Below, piece after piece: positions 13,678-21,145 of a DNA stretch of 31,756 nucleotides; position 1 is the first letter of the stretch, and every line of letters begins with the position of its first letter. Source of the stretch: CAYZIC01 sp964478335 (GTDB lineage: Bacteria > Verrucomicrobiota > Kiritimatiellia > RFP12 > DVOR01); NCBI GenBank assembly GCA_964478335.1, contig CAYZIC010000023.1, positions 1-31,756 of the forward strand, in the 5' to 3' direction. The notes under the pieces were generated by a model. That model saw only the letters and a list, made by a program, of their open reading frames with translations, did no database searches and was not told the origin of the DNA. The position numbers and the translations under genes are program-made.

Positions 13678-15144
13678 TTAATAGGCCGAAGAATCTGCGT
13701 AACGCTTCATGATTTCTTCCAAATGTTTTGCTGCTGCGGGGTGATGCTTGGCGAGGAAAGCCTCTAAGCGTGTCATGCAATCTTCTTCAGAGGTGGAGGA
13801 TTCCACGATTGCTTGGATGAGGACGGAGTCTTCTTTGAGCGCTTCCTCGAGCGCCGTGGCCGTTGTCGTCACGTGCGCAGCAGGCGCACTAAGACCAATC
13901 ATCGCTTGCCCTGGCATCGCAGCTACCTCTTTACGCCTCACACTAAAGCCCAAACGCATTGAGAGCGTCTCAAGTGCCTCGTCATCCACCTCAAGGCCTG
14001 CTGCGGTGAGATAGCTGAGCGTGCCCATCAAGCTCGCCAGTTCTTGAGCGGAGTCTGAACCAAAGACAACAATCGGAGCGAGTGACGAATCGATGCCGTT
14101 GATTTGCAGATACTGAATGAATAGTTGGTCGTGCAGCGTTTGGGCTAAGGCCTTGGCATCGAGCTTGCGCAGGTCGTCACGCACTTCGCCTTGAAGCGCC
14201 GCAACACCCGAGCCGAGGCCAGTGGCTGCAGGCGTTGAGCTCAGCGTCTGGCCGATGATGAGCTTGGATATTTCTGCGTTGCACAGCTCAATAAACATCT
14301 TATGGCTATTGCCCGTGTCGCTCTGCGCTGCCTGAATGAGCTGGACCTCTGCGCCAGGAGAGACAACAAGCCCGCCCAACTTGACCGCCCATTGAAATGC
14401 GCGTTTCATAATGTTTCGGTCTTCGGCGGTTTTTCCCTTGCCGACCATGAATGGGATGCCGAAGCGTTCGAGGAGCGATGCCCACCATTGGCGGTCCATA
14501 TTTTTAAAGAGCCACCAGAATAGGATGCCACGCATTGCGCCGCCCCAGTTATCGGGATTGGGCAGGAGCGTCGAGCGATGGACGATGTAGATGTTGGGGT
14601 CCGCTCTGTGAGTCGAATTGAGCGGGCGACGGCTCACGGGGTCAACGTCCTTAATGCGCAGCTCTCCCGTGGAGTAATCGAGCAGCTGATAGTGAACGGG
14701 TACCAGGTCGGCGAGCTCAAAGCCTGTGCCGCTGGGGCGGTAGACTTTTTGGAGGACGGCGACGGGGAACAGTGTGGCGTTGAGCAAGTGGCTCACGGCT
14801 TTGGAGAAGACAGCGGTCTCCGCAAGCTTGGCGCATTTGCTCCGCGCCGCCTCCGCGCCAGGGCTCGATTCGCCCGACTGGAATGAAACGGTATCGCCCA
14901 GGATTGAGGCTTTGCGCTTGGTGTATTCGCTGGCCACGTGGTTGTCGGTCAATACGTCACGGTAGAGGGCAAAGAGCAGAGACGGGTCGCCCATCTCGGC
15001 TTGCTCGAGGATTGCAGCCAACTTAGCAGCGGACATGGTTGTCGCTTGGTTGGGGATTTCTTTGCCAGAGTCAAGCGTCGAAATGAAAGACGTCTCTTGC
15101 TCAGGCTCTTGCTTCTTGGATTTTTTGCGGAAAAAATTAAACAT
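13678..15144 (-). CDS. Portal protein, Mu gp29-like (DUF935)
   Basis: 488 residues, the usual size. The DUF935 pattern is visible: AAILEQAEMGDPSLLFALYR, DVLTDNHVASEYTKRKASIL, NWGGAMRGILFWWLFKNMDR, QWWASLLERFGIPFMVGKGK and a C-terminal helical region. Portals form the dodecameric ring at the head vertex through which DNA is packaged. The N-terminus is basic (FFRKKSKKQ). It follows the large terminase gene with a nine-base gap and ends the leftward late unit at the terminators. In Mu the next gene is F, which here lies 10 kb away. Confidence 0.93.
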   Translation of the reverse strand: MFNFFRKKSKKQEPEQETSFISTLDSGKEIPNQATTMSAAKLAAILEQAEMGDPSLLFALYRDVLTDNHVASEYTKRKASILGDTVSFQSGESSPGAEAARSKCAKLAETAVFSKAVSHLLNATLFPVAVLQKVYRPSGTGFELADLVPVHYQLLDYSTGELRIKDVDPVSRRPLNSTHRADPNIYIVHRSTLLPNPDNWGGAMRGILFWWLFKNMDRQWWASLLERFGIPFMVGKGKTAEDRNIMKRAFQWAVKLGGLVVSPGAEVQLIQAAQSDTGNSHKMFIELCNAEISKLIIGQTLSSTPAATGLGSGVAALQGEVRDDLRKLDAKALAQTLHDQLFIQYLQINGIDSSLAPIVVFGSDSAQELASLMGTLSYLTAAGLEVDDEALETLSMRLGFSVRRKEVAAMPGQAMIGLSAPAAHVTTTATALEEALKEDSVLIQAIVESSTSEEDCMTRLEAFLAKHHPAAAKHLEEIMKRYADSSAY

Positions 15145-15153
15145 GATGGCTCC

Positions 15154-16764
15154 TTAAAGTATGATTGTATTGTCTGGGATGTGGCTGTCGTCTTGCTCGT
15201 TTTGCAAGGCGAGGTCAAGATTAGGTCTGCGCAGCTTGATGCCCTGGGCGACGGCCTCGACGGCAAACTCGTTGTCGTTGTGCAAGGCGAACAGTGCATT
15301 TTTGAAAGCATCGAACAAGTCACCGTGTCGGCCGTTAGGCGCAAGGTCGTTGTCGAATGTGCCTTTGGTGCGCTTGACAAGGCGGAAGTCCTCGACGATT
15401 TCACGCGCAGGCGGAATGGCGGTGGAATTATCAGAGAGCGCAGCGACTGCGACACTGGCGAGGTATTGCTTCATGGTCATGTCCTCGCCCATGTATTCAG
15501 TACGGGAAGAGTTGTTGATGAGCTGGACATCGACTTTGTCGACGAGCAGGTCGGCAACCTCCGCGCACCAGAAGCGTTCCGATGTCGCATCGATTGCGAC
15601 GCTGACGACGGTGTGGCCCGCTTGCTTGAGCAGCTCAACCGCATCGACGAGGAGAGCCTTGGCTTTGGTTGGCGATGCGGTCTTGGTTGAGATGATGACT
15701 CGAGCAGCTTGGCCTGCTGGCGTTGCCTGCATGATGCAAATCCCGAACGGATTGGACTTGTCGCGTTCGGTCGTCGCCGGGTCGGCTCCGATTGCGATGA
15801 GGCCGTTTGGCTTAAAGTGCTTGGCAATATCTGCGGGGATGACGGCATCCGACTCCAAATCGTAAAAGGTGCAGCCCTCGGCCGCTCCGCGCTGTTGCGC
15901 TTGATTGAGCGATAGCAGAGAGACGGCAGCCGAACCACCAACCAAAAAGATGCAACCGTAGTTGCGATCCCAGGCATCTTTATCGGGCGCCATTGCTCTG
16001 TGCGTCGCTGGGTCAACCGCTTGGCCATCCTTGGCCGAGTAGAGCGGCACGCCGTCGTCAAACGCGTCGTACGCATCGAGGCGCAAGACCGTTAAGCCCA
16101 TTTGACTCTGATAGACATTGCCGTCTGGGTTGACCTCAAAGGTCATGCCAGGAGGCGGGAGCAGTTGCGAGTAACTGTAGTGGCTATCGTCAGGCGGAAT
16201 GGTCGTCGAGAGGAGGAGACGGTATTCTGGATTACTCATGATGATCGGCTCGATGGCCTCGTAGACCTCGCGCCAGTTATTGATGCGGCCGATTTCGTCG
16301 GCCATCAAGTCACCCGTTTCGCCCACGGTGTCCGCTCGCAGGGCTACGACCTTGGTTCGGCTGTAGCTGGTGCGGTCATGGTAATAGCGCAGCTCCAGAC
16401 GGCTATGCTCAAAGAGGTCGGCGAAGTCGTCACTATTGACACCGCTAATCTTTTTGCCCGTCGCGTCAAAAAGGTCAAGCGTACCGTCTGATAAGACTTG
16501 GCGCATGTGCGCCAAACCTTGATTGAGGACGTTCGCCTCCTTGAGGATGATCTCTCGCGAGAGGTTGAGCTTTGCCGAGCCAAAGATGACGGTGTGGTTT
16601 TTGCGCTTCATCATTTTTTTAATGGCGATATTGGCAAATGTCGTCGTCTTGCCGTATTGACGCCTGGCGAGGAAGGCCAGCGTGCGGTAGCTTTCGACCA
16701 AGTCGAACAGCCGTTTTTGGCCAGATCTCATTTGGATGAGTGCGTCTGTGGTTGGTTTGTTCAT
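15154..16764 (-). CDS. Large terminase subunit, Mu gp28-like
   Basis: 536 residues. ATPase: a Walker A-like LARRQYGKTTTFANIAIKKM at 32-51 and Walker B LMADEIGRINNW. The C-terminal nuclease of RNase H fold has acids in LIAIGADPATTERDKSNPFG, VVSVAIDATSERFW and GRHGDLFDAFKNALFAL. It cuts host-phage junction DNA and drives packaging into the portal. The start MNKPTTDALI is chosen for its AAGGA ribosome site; the open frame extends 13 codons further without one. It lies between gp27-like and portal genes, as in Mu. Confidence 0.94.
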   Translation of the reverse strand: MNKPTTDALIQMRSGQKRLFDLVESYRTLAFLARRQYGKTTTFANIAIKKMMKRKNHTVIFGSAKLNLSREIILKEANVLNQGLAHMRQVLSDGTLDLFDATGKKISGVNSDDFADLFEHSRLELRYYHDRTSYSRTKVVALRADTVGETGDLMADEIGRINNWREVYEAIEPIIMSNPEYRLLLSTTIPPDDSHYSYSQLLPPPGMTFEVNPDGNVYQSQMGLTVLRLDAYDAFDDGVPLYSAKDGQAVDPATHRAMAPDKDAWDRNYGCIFLVGGSAAVSLLSLNQAQQRGAAEGCTFYDLESDAVIPADIAKHFKPNGLIAIGADPATTERDKSNPFGICIMQATPAGQAARVIISTKTASPTKAKALLVDAVELLKQAGHTVVSVAIDATSERFWCAEVADLLVDKVDVQLINNSSRTEYMGEDMTMKQYLASVAVAALSDNSTAIPPAREIVEDFRLVKRTKGTFDNDLAPNGRHGDLFDAFKNALFALHNDNEFAVEAVAQGIKLRRPNLDLALQNEQDDSHIPDNTIIL

Positions 16765-16875
16765 CGGTTGAATCCTTATTGCGTTTTCGCGGAGGCTTCG
16801 CAAGCCGTTTAAGGCGTGTTCTGCGCTTTTTGCGGTAATGTGTACGCCTAGCCGCTAAAAACGGCTTAAAACGCT
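16765..16875. other. Structured gap between terminase genes
   Basis: The 111-bp gap can fold: AAGCCGTTT (16802-16810) pairs with AAACGGCTT (16859-16867), and AGGCGT (16812-16817) with ACGCCT (16844-16849). There is no T-run, so it may be an RNA structure or processing site in the late mRNA rather than a terminator. Confidence 0.45.
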
Positions 16876-17520
16876 TTATTGGGCATTGGGCTCCCAGTTG
16901 CCGCCGAAGAGCAAGCGGCCGAGCGCGTCGGTCTTGGCATCACTGTCCAAATCTCCATCCTCAACAATTGCGAGCGCAGCTTGGTCTTGCGCCCACTTGA
17001 TAAAGAGAGCACAGGTGTCACGGCGGAATTTTTGCTCATCAAGCGAGACGGTCCGATCCTTGAGATCGGTCTGCTGCTGCATGAGCTCGAGCTTGCGTTG
17101 GTCAAGCTCCGTTTTGCGCAGATTGCACATCGATGCGATGATGTCCTTAAGGTCGTCGTCGCCGTATGCGTCGCTGCTCAAAATATCGAGGAGCCTTCCG
17201 CTGAGTATACGCGCACCCACTGCGGTCGGATCGCCGCCCGTCTGCTCGACGATTGCGGAGGATAGCTCCGCCAGGCGGGCGAGCTGTTCCGTTTTGGTCT
17301 GGTCTCGCTCCCAATCGACGTAGCCCGTTTTGAGCCAGTCGCTCATGTTGGTTGCGTTGATGGGCTTTGCGTCGCAGTCTCTTTGGATTTGTTGGGCGAC
17401 CGGGTGGGCGTTTAGCCAGGCGAGCACCTCGCTCTGGCTGTGGCCGTCGCGGAGACGGCTATTAAGCTCGCTGCGCAAGCTGTAGGGCAAGCGCCCAATT
17501 TTGGATTGATAAGTGGCCAT
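16876..17520 (-). CDS. Small terminase-like protein, Mu gp27-like (DUF3486)
   Basis: 214 residues. The N-terminal KIGRLPYSLRSELNSRLRDG, then SQSEVLAWLNAH, is the DUF3486 signature (LP...R..L...L..G). A helical middle (TKTEQLARLAELSSAIVEQT) and a coiled-coil rich in Q/K/L (KTELDQRKLELMQQQTDLKD) follow. It directly precedes the gp28-like gene. In Mu-like phages this gene supplies the small packaging subunit that recognises phage ends. Confidence 0.88.
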   Translation of the reverse strand: MATYQSKIGRLPYSLRSELNSRLRDGHSQSEVLAWLNAHPVAQQIQRDCDAKPINATNMSDWLKTGYVDWERDQTKTEQLARLAELSSAIVEQTGGDPTAVGARILSGRLLDILSSDAYGDDDLKDIIASMCNLRKTELDQRKLELMQQQTDLKDRTVSLDEQKFRRDTCALFIKWAQDQAALAIVEDGDLDSDAKTDALGRLLFGGNWEPNAQ

Positions 17521-17529
17521 TGTCTCTCC

Positions 17530-17796
17530 TTATTGGATGTGGGCTTGACCTTGGAGGATCCATTGCTTTTTGCCCTCGGTCGTAGCGGCGTAGACCTCTT
17601 GGCCGTCGAGCTGATCCACAAAAATCTCTGCGTAGTTGAGCTTGACGAGGCGGACGAGCGCATCACGCACCGTATCACGGGTGACCGCTTCATCAGCGAG
17701 GCCAGAATTTTTGACACGCAGATGAATGGAAAAGTCAGCGTAAGCTGCGGGGTAGCGTTCGGCGAGGATGGCGAGAATGATGTCAATTGTTGTCAT
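17530..17796 (-). CDS. Small protein, Mu gp26 position, winged-helix-like
   Basis: 88 residues: MTTIDIILAILAERYPAAYA, then VTRDTVRDALVRLVKLNYAE and QEVYAATTEGKKQWI. The pattern of helices and a terminal hairpin (YxATxEGK) resembles a winged helix. It has the size and place of the gene between gp25 and gp27 in Mu-like phages. The start has a GGAGACAAC site. Confidence 0.75.
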   Translation of the reverse strand: MTTIDIILAILAERYPAAYADFSIHLRVKNSGLADEAVTRDTVRDALVRLVKLNYAEIFVDQLDGQEVYAATTEGKKQWILQGQAHIQ

Positions 17797-17816
17797 GGGG
17801 TTGTCTCCGTTGAGTG

Positions 17817-17843
17817 AGCTCGGCTAGGATTGCTAGCCGAGCT
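17817..17843. other. Intercistronic hairpin
   Basis: Perfect 11-bp inverted repeat AGCTCGGCTAG (17817-17827) and its complement (17833-17843), loop GATTG. No T-run follows on the minus strand, so it is more likely an mRNA-stability or processing hairpin than a terminator. Confidence 0.6.
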
Positions 17844-17851
17844 GGGTGTGG

Positions 17852-18019
17852 TTACTTGGCTGATTTAGCGGCTGCCTTGAGCTTCTTATTTTCGCCCTGC
17901 AGTTTTTTAAGTGCGGCCTTGAGTTGCAAGATTGTCGTCATGAGCTCTTCGATTTCTGCGTCTTGCGTTGCTGGTGATTGCTTGGGCTCGGCAAAAGAGC
18001 CGTGATAGATAACAGACAT
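17852..18019 (-). CDS. Small coiled-coil protein
   Basis: 55 residues (MSVIYHGSFAEPKQSPATQD and onward). Residues 20-50 are a coiled-coil with leucine/isoleucine repeats (IEELMTTILQLKAALKKLQG), ending basic (KKLKAAAKSAK). It starts three bases beyond the upstream gene stop, with an AGGAGGAC ribosome site. It fits into the operon with no gap. Unknown function; perhaps a small structural or assembly factor. Confidence 0.65.
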   Translation of the reverse strand: MSVIYHGSFAEPKQSPATQDAEIEELMTTILQLKAALKKLQGENKKLKAAAKSAK

Positions 18020-18022
18020 GGT

Positions 18023-18373
18023 TTAGTCCTCCTTAGTGTGTTTTTGACAATTGCCCTCGATGCGTCCGACTTGGCGCTCGAGGCCTCGCTGCCAATCGCT
18101 TAGCTGCGAGGTGAGAGATTTGATCTCATCCATAATTTTTGAAGTGTCTTCTCGTTGGCGGTCGAAGAGCTGGCGAGTGATGTCGGTCACCTCTCTCCGC
18201 AAGTCGAGCACTTCGGCCTTTGTGGCGTACTTATTCAGCTCCTGGTCAAGCGATGGCGTTCGGCGGAATGATTTCCAGAGGCTAACCGCCTGATTGGCGA
18301 TGCCCAGCAAAAACGCCAGACCGCCGAGCACGATGGCAGATTGGATTTGTGGATCAGAGAGGCTCGTTTCCAT
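18023..18373 (-). CDS. Membrane-anchored coiled-coil protein, Mu gp25-like (DUF2730-like)
   Basis: 116 residues. There is one membrane segment near the N-terminus (SAIVLGGLAFLLGIANQAVS), then coiled-coil (KAEVLDLRREVTDITRQLFD to SDWQRGLERQVGRIEG). This is the layout of DUF2730 proteins encoded just before gp27 in Mu-like phages. The position matches. The role is unknown, perhaps linked to the lysis region that precedes it. Confidence 0.72.
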   Translation of the reverse strand: METSLSDPQIQSAIVLGGLAFLLGIANQAVSLWKSFRRTPSLDQELNKYATKAEVLDLRREVTDITRQLFDRQREDTSKIMDEIKSLTSQLSDWQRGLERQVGRIEGNCQKHTKED

Positions 18374-18374
18374 C

Positions 18375-18719
18375 TTATTTCCCTTCCGTGATAATCTCGT
18401 TGACGGTGTACTTGACCGAGCAGTAGGCGTTTTGCAGCAAGGTGTCGATCAGCGTCTCCGCCGTCTCCTTGCCCGACTTGGCCAACTGAGCGACGAGCTT
18501 ATCTTTTGCCAAGTCCCAGGCTTCGCCGCCACGGAGCCCTTGCTCGACAGCAGCACGGACCGCCTCGAGAGCGCAGTTTTGGTTGTCTTTGTCGTTGAGG
18601 AAGTCAGCGACGGCGCTCTGAACGGCGGGGAAGGCGATCTCGTAGAGCTTTTCTCCTGCGAGGTGCAGGAAGCCTTTAATGAAATCGTACAAGACTTGGT
18701 ACCATTTTTTATTGGACAT
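18375..18719 (-). CDS. Unknown late phage protein
   Basis: 114 residues, helical (MSNKKWYQVLYDFIKGFLHL, FLNDKDNQNCALEAVRAAVE, ETAETLIDTLLQNAYCSVKY). The start at 18719 has an AGGAGG site and sits next to the upstream stop. The longer frame reaching 18875 lies in the neighbour gene. The amphipathic N-terminus could associate with membranes. No endolysin motif is visible. Confidence 0.7.
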   Translation of the reverse strand: MSNKKWYQVLYDFIKGFLHLAGEKLYEIAFPAVQSAVADFLNDKDNQNCALEAVRAAVEQGLRGGEAWDLAKDKLVAQLAKSGKETAETLIDTLLQNAYCSVKYTVNEIITEGK

Positions 18720-18721
18720 GA

Positions 18722-19063
18722 TTAGTCCTCCTTGTTTGTTTGGTGGTGTAATTGGCTGAGGAGCTTGGCCATGGTGATTGGTGGGACTTCCCAGACGTGT
18801 TTTTCTGCGTTCCAGGACACTTTTTCGGTGGCTGGGATGTAGACTGTTTGCGGAGATGCGCATCCGAGCAGGCAAATCAATGCCAGGGCGAGGCAGATCG
18901 GCTTGGTCAAGTCGGCAATTGTTGCATTGACGGTGTCCTCGTCGCCCTCGTGGACGGCTTTAGCGATGGCGTCGCGCTCTGCGCGCATCTTTTGTTTGTG
19001 GCGGCGTGGCGAAACGAGCCACGAGACAAAATCGGCGATTGCCTTGATGAGTGATTTAATCAT
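18722..19063 (-). CDS. Protein with internal lipobox, possible outer spanin
   Basis: 113 residues. A basic N-terminal 50 residues (FVSWLVSPRRHKQKMRAERD) is followed by a hydrophobic stretch with a lipobox, CLALALICLLGCAS, then a 40-residue exported tail. A lipobox in mid-protein is unusual. An internal TTG start just before TKPICLALALICLLGCAS would give a 60-residue lipoprotein of Rz1 (outer spanin) size, but I see no clear ribosome site for it. The small membrane genes directly upstream support a lysis role. Confidence 0.6.
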   Translation of the reverse strand: MIKSLIKAIADFVSWLVSPRRHKQKMRAERDAIAKAVHEGDEDTVNATIADLTKPICLALALICLLGCASPQTVYIPATEKVSWNAEKHVWEVPPITMAKLLSQLHHQTNKED

Positions 19064-19196
19064 GATGGTATTCCTTTTCTGTGGTGTCGCAAATCTCGAT
19101 TAGCCTAAAAATAAAGTAACCGATAATTAATATCGCAGCGAGGGCAATAATTGCGAGCGGTGGCAAGATGAGTAGTGCGATGAGTATGTCGGTCAT
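19056..19196 (-). CDS. Small single-span membrane protein
   Basis: 46 residues: MTDILIALLILPPLAIIALA, AILIIGYFIF, then a short charged tail. There is one long or two short membrane segments. Its stop overlaps the start of the lipobox gene by a few bases. It has the size of a small holin or inner spanin partner; nothing more specific can be said. Confidence 0.6.
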   Translation of the reverse strand: MTDILIALLILPPLAIIALAAILIIGYFIFRLIEICDTTEKEYHHD

Positions 19197-19197
19197 T

Positions 19198-19392
19198 TTA
19201 GTTATTGCGATTGACTAATGATTTGAGGATGTAGTTCTCCTGGCGGAGGCGGTCGTTGTCGACTTTGAGCATGGGGTCGCTCTCTGAGAGAGATGCCCAT
19301 GTTAATCCCCATCCCCAGAAGAGTCCGAGCAAAAAGGCGAGCGTCATGGCGATGAGCAGGATGCCTGTGCGGTCTTGTTTGTCGGTCATCAT
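19198..19392 (-). CDS. Small membrane protein with coiled-coil tail
   Basis: 64 residues: a charged N-terminus (MMTDKQDRTG), one membrane segment (ILLIAMTLAFLLGLFWGWGL) and a periplasmic helix (KVDNDRLRQENYILKSLVNR). This is the layout of an inner-membrane spanin (Rz-like), though shorter than usual. The start overlaps the stop of the preceding gene. With the lipobox protein it may form the lysis pair. Confidence 0.65.
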   Translation of the reverse strand: MMTDKQDRTGILLIAMTLAFLLGLFWGWGLTWASLSESDPMLKVDNDRLRQENYILKSLVNRNN

Positions 19393-20027
19393 TTACCTCC
19401 TTTAGGCAGAGCTAATGGGAAAGCCAACTTGATGCCCTTAACCATTGGCTGAGGGGGTAATGGTGCCAGGGAGCGACTGCGGAGCATCGGTGCGCTGCGC
19501 ATGACTGTGGGAGGCACGGCTGCAGCATTTTTGGCGAGGTCGACGAGGACACCATTTACAAAGTCGTAGGCTTTGCCGCCGACGATGAATGATCCCGTCC
19601 GCCCGGCGTAGGCTTTGCCGCCTTGGACGACGACAAAACCGCCTCCCTCAAATGGCTGACGCACGCCGCCAAACTTAACACGTTTGAGTGGGATGATGCG
19701 CTCGGCATTGACCTCCTCTGGGACCGCAATTGTAAAGCGGTAGGTGTTGGCGCGATAACCCGTGACGGCCTGTGGCCAGGATGAGCCAGTCGAGTAGCTG
19801 CTAATCGGCTGCTTGCCATTGGTGCGCCAGGTAAACTCTACTGCTGGCGATGCTGTTGGCGCGACTGAGTACGAGACGAGGATTGATGCGACACCGTTGT
19901 CGACGTTAAATGCCTCGATACGGCTGCGGACATCTAGCGGATCGCCCGCATAGGGATCGCTCTCGATGGTGGCAACTTGTGGGGCTTGGATGGCGCAGGT
20001 GACAGCGAGGATGAGGCTATTGAGCAT
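19389..20027 (-). CDS. Exported phage protein of unknown function
   Basis: 212 residues. The N-terminus MLNSLILAVTCAIQAPQVAT is a probable signal peptide. The body is beta-rich (DNGVASILVSYSVAP, EFTWRTNGKQPISSYS, FGGVRQPFEGGGFVVVQGGK) and contains FVNGVLVD, a phrase also found as FINGVLVD near the end of the protein at 20360-21145. The C-terminus is proline-rich. The start at 20027 overlaps the previous gene by 11 bases. It is the last of four adjacent genes with signal sequences. Confidence 0.72.
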   Translation of the reverse strand: MLNSLILAVTCAIQAPQVATIESDPYAGDPLDVRSRIEAFNVDNGVASILVSYSVAPTASPAVEFTWRTNGKQPISSYSTGSSWPQAVTGYRANTYRFTIAVPEEVNAERIIPLKRVKFGGVRQPFEGGGFVVVQGGKAYAGRTGSFIVGGKAYDFVNGVLVDLAKNAAAVPPTVMRSAPMLRSRSLAPLPPQPMVKGIKLAFPLALPKGGK

Positions 20028-20355
20028 ATTGTCCCTCCTGTGTGGATTTGACTTGTTGCTTGAGCTCGGCGAGGGCTTGGTTGAGTTTGCCCAGGAGCGC
20101 AGCGTTGACGGTGGCATCGGTGATGCCAGTGGTGATTTTGAGCGTGGCGAGGTCGAGCTCATCGAGCGAAACATTGATGAGCAAATTGTCCTTAGCGTAG
20201 GAGAGCGTGGGCAATTGGTCTCCTGCCTGCCAGCTCATGCCAAGGATGTGCTTGGCTACTTTGACGGGCGGATCAACTGGTGGCTTGCCCGAGGCACCCA
20301 GCAATGCGACTGCAGTGAGGGTGCCGAGTAAGGTCGGGATGATGTACTTTTTCAT
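20017..20355 (-). CDS. Small exported phage protein
   Basis: 112 residues. The signal-like N-terminus MKKYIIPTLLGTLTAVALLG is followed by a short proline-rich hinge (GKPPVDPPVKV), a beta-containing middle and a C-terminal helical stretch (LLGKLNQALAELKQQVKSTQ). Four bases separate it from the preceding gene. No family is recognised. Confidence 0.7.
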   Translation of the reverse strand: MKKYIIPTLLGTLTAVALLGASGKPPVDPPVKVAKHILGMSWQAGDQLPTLSYAKDNLLINVSLDELDLATLKITTGITDATVNAALLGKLNQALAELKQQVKSTQEGQYAQ

Positions 20356-20359
20356 CGGG

Positions 20360-21145
20360 TTAATCCTGCATATTGACGGCGATTGGATCGACGAGTACGC
20401 CGTTGATAAAGGTGAGTGTGGTGGGCTGCTGCGTCGCGGCATCGATTGCCTCAATCGAGACGGTTCGGCCCGGTGCGCCATTGACGGACAGCGGACCGTA
20501 GATCGGCATGCCGTTGTTTTCTCCCGTTGTGCTGCTTTTTGTGGCGATGATCTTAAAAAACCGGTTGACCGAGATTGGCGCAGTCCAGGTGTAGCAATAG
20601 CCACTGGTTTTAGTGGGCGGCAAGGGCACGGTCGTCGGGTAGCTGCAGGTAAACTCTAGGTCGCTAAATGACCCGAGATCACTTGGCGCAGCCCCGACCA
20701 TGGCTAATTGTGAGGCGACTAGTGGCTTTTGGCTGCACCAGCCCGTGACGACAACTTGTGACGGCGAGACCGCCAGGTCGACAATCTCGATCGAGCCAGC
20801 ATATTGTGGGATGCCTGATAAGATGCCGATCGAGTTAGTGTAGGCCTCCATGAGCCAGATGCCATTTTTAGCGACGTCTGCAACTTGCTCCCCGAGAGAG
20901 GCGACCTCGGTTGTGAGTGAGTAGATTTGCTCAGCTTGATCAGAGACTGTCGCAGCGAGGGCGTTAGCCTGGCCTTTGGTGGCGTCGACCTGATGCTGAG
21001 AGGCAATGTGGCCAGCAGGGTAGAGCTTGGCACCATCGCTCATGATGAGTACGCGTTTAACGCCATCAGGCATCGGGGGCAAGGCTTGGGCGGATAATTG
21101 CAATGTGCAAAAGATGCACATTGCTAATAGGGTTTGCTTAATCAT
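20360..21145 (-). CDS. Exported phage protein, putative fibre/adhesin
   Basis: 261 residues. Signal peptide MIKQTLLAMCIFCTLQLSAQ (cleavage after AQA likely), a coiled-coil (QANALAATVSDQAEQIYSLT, TEVASLGEQVADVAKNG), then a beta-rich domain with paired cysteines (TGWCSQKP, FTCSYP, GYCYTWTAP) and the end LTFINGVLVDPIAVNMQD. The start overlaps the upstream stop as ATGA. A coiled-coil stalk plus a beta domain is a fibre-like design, but a signal peptide is not normal for a virion protein. Confidence 0.72.
   Translation of the reverse strand: MIKQTLLAMCIFCTLQLSAQALPPMPDGVKRVLIMSDGAKLYPAGHIASQHQVDATKGQANALAATVSDQAEQIYSLTTEVASLGEQVADVAKNGIWLMEAYTNSIGILSGIPQYAGSIEIVDLAVSPSQVVVTGWCSQKPLVASQLAMVGAAPSDLGSFSDLEFTCSYPTTVPLPPTKTSGYCYTWTAPISVNRFFKIIATKSSTTGENNGMPIYGPLSVNGAPGRTVSIEAIDAATQQPTTLTFINGVLVDPIAVNMQD

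Noticed and set aside
17817..17843. 11-bp hairpin as rho-independent terminator
   Set aside because: No T-run on the minus strand and the operon clearly continues.
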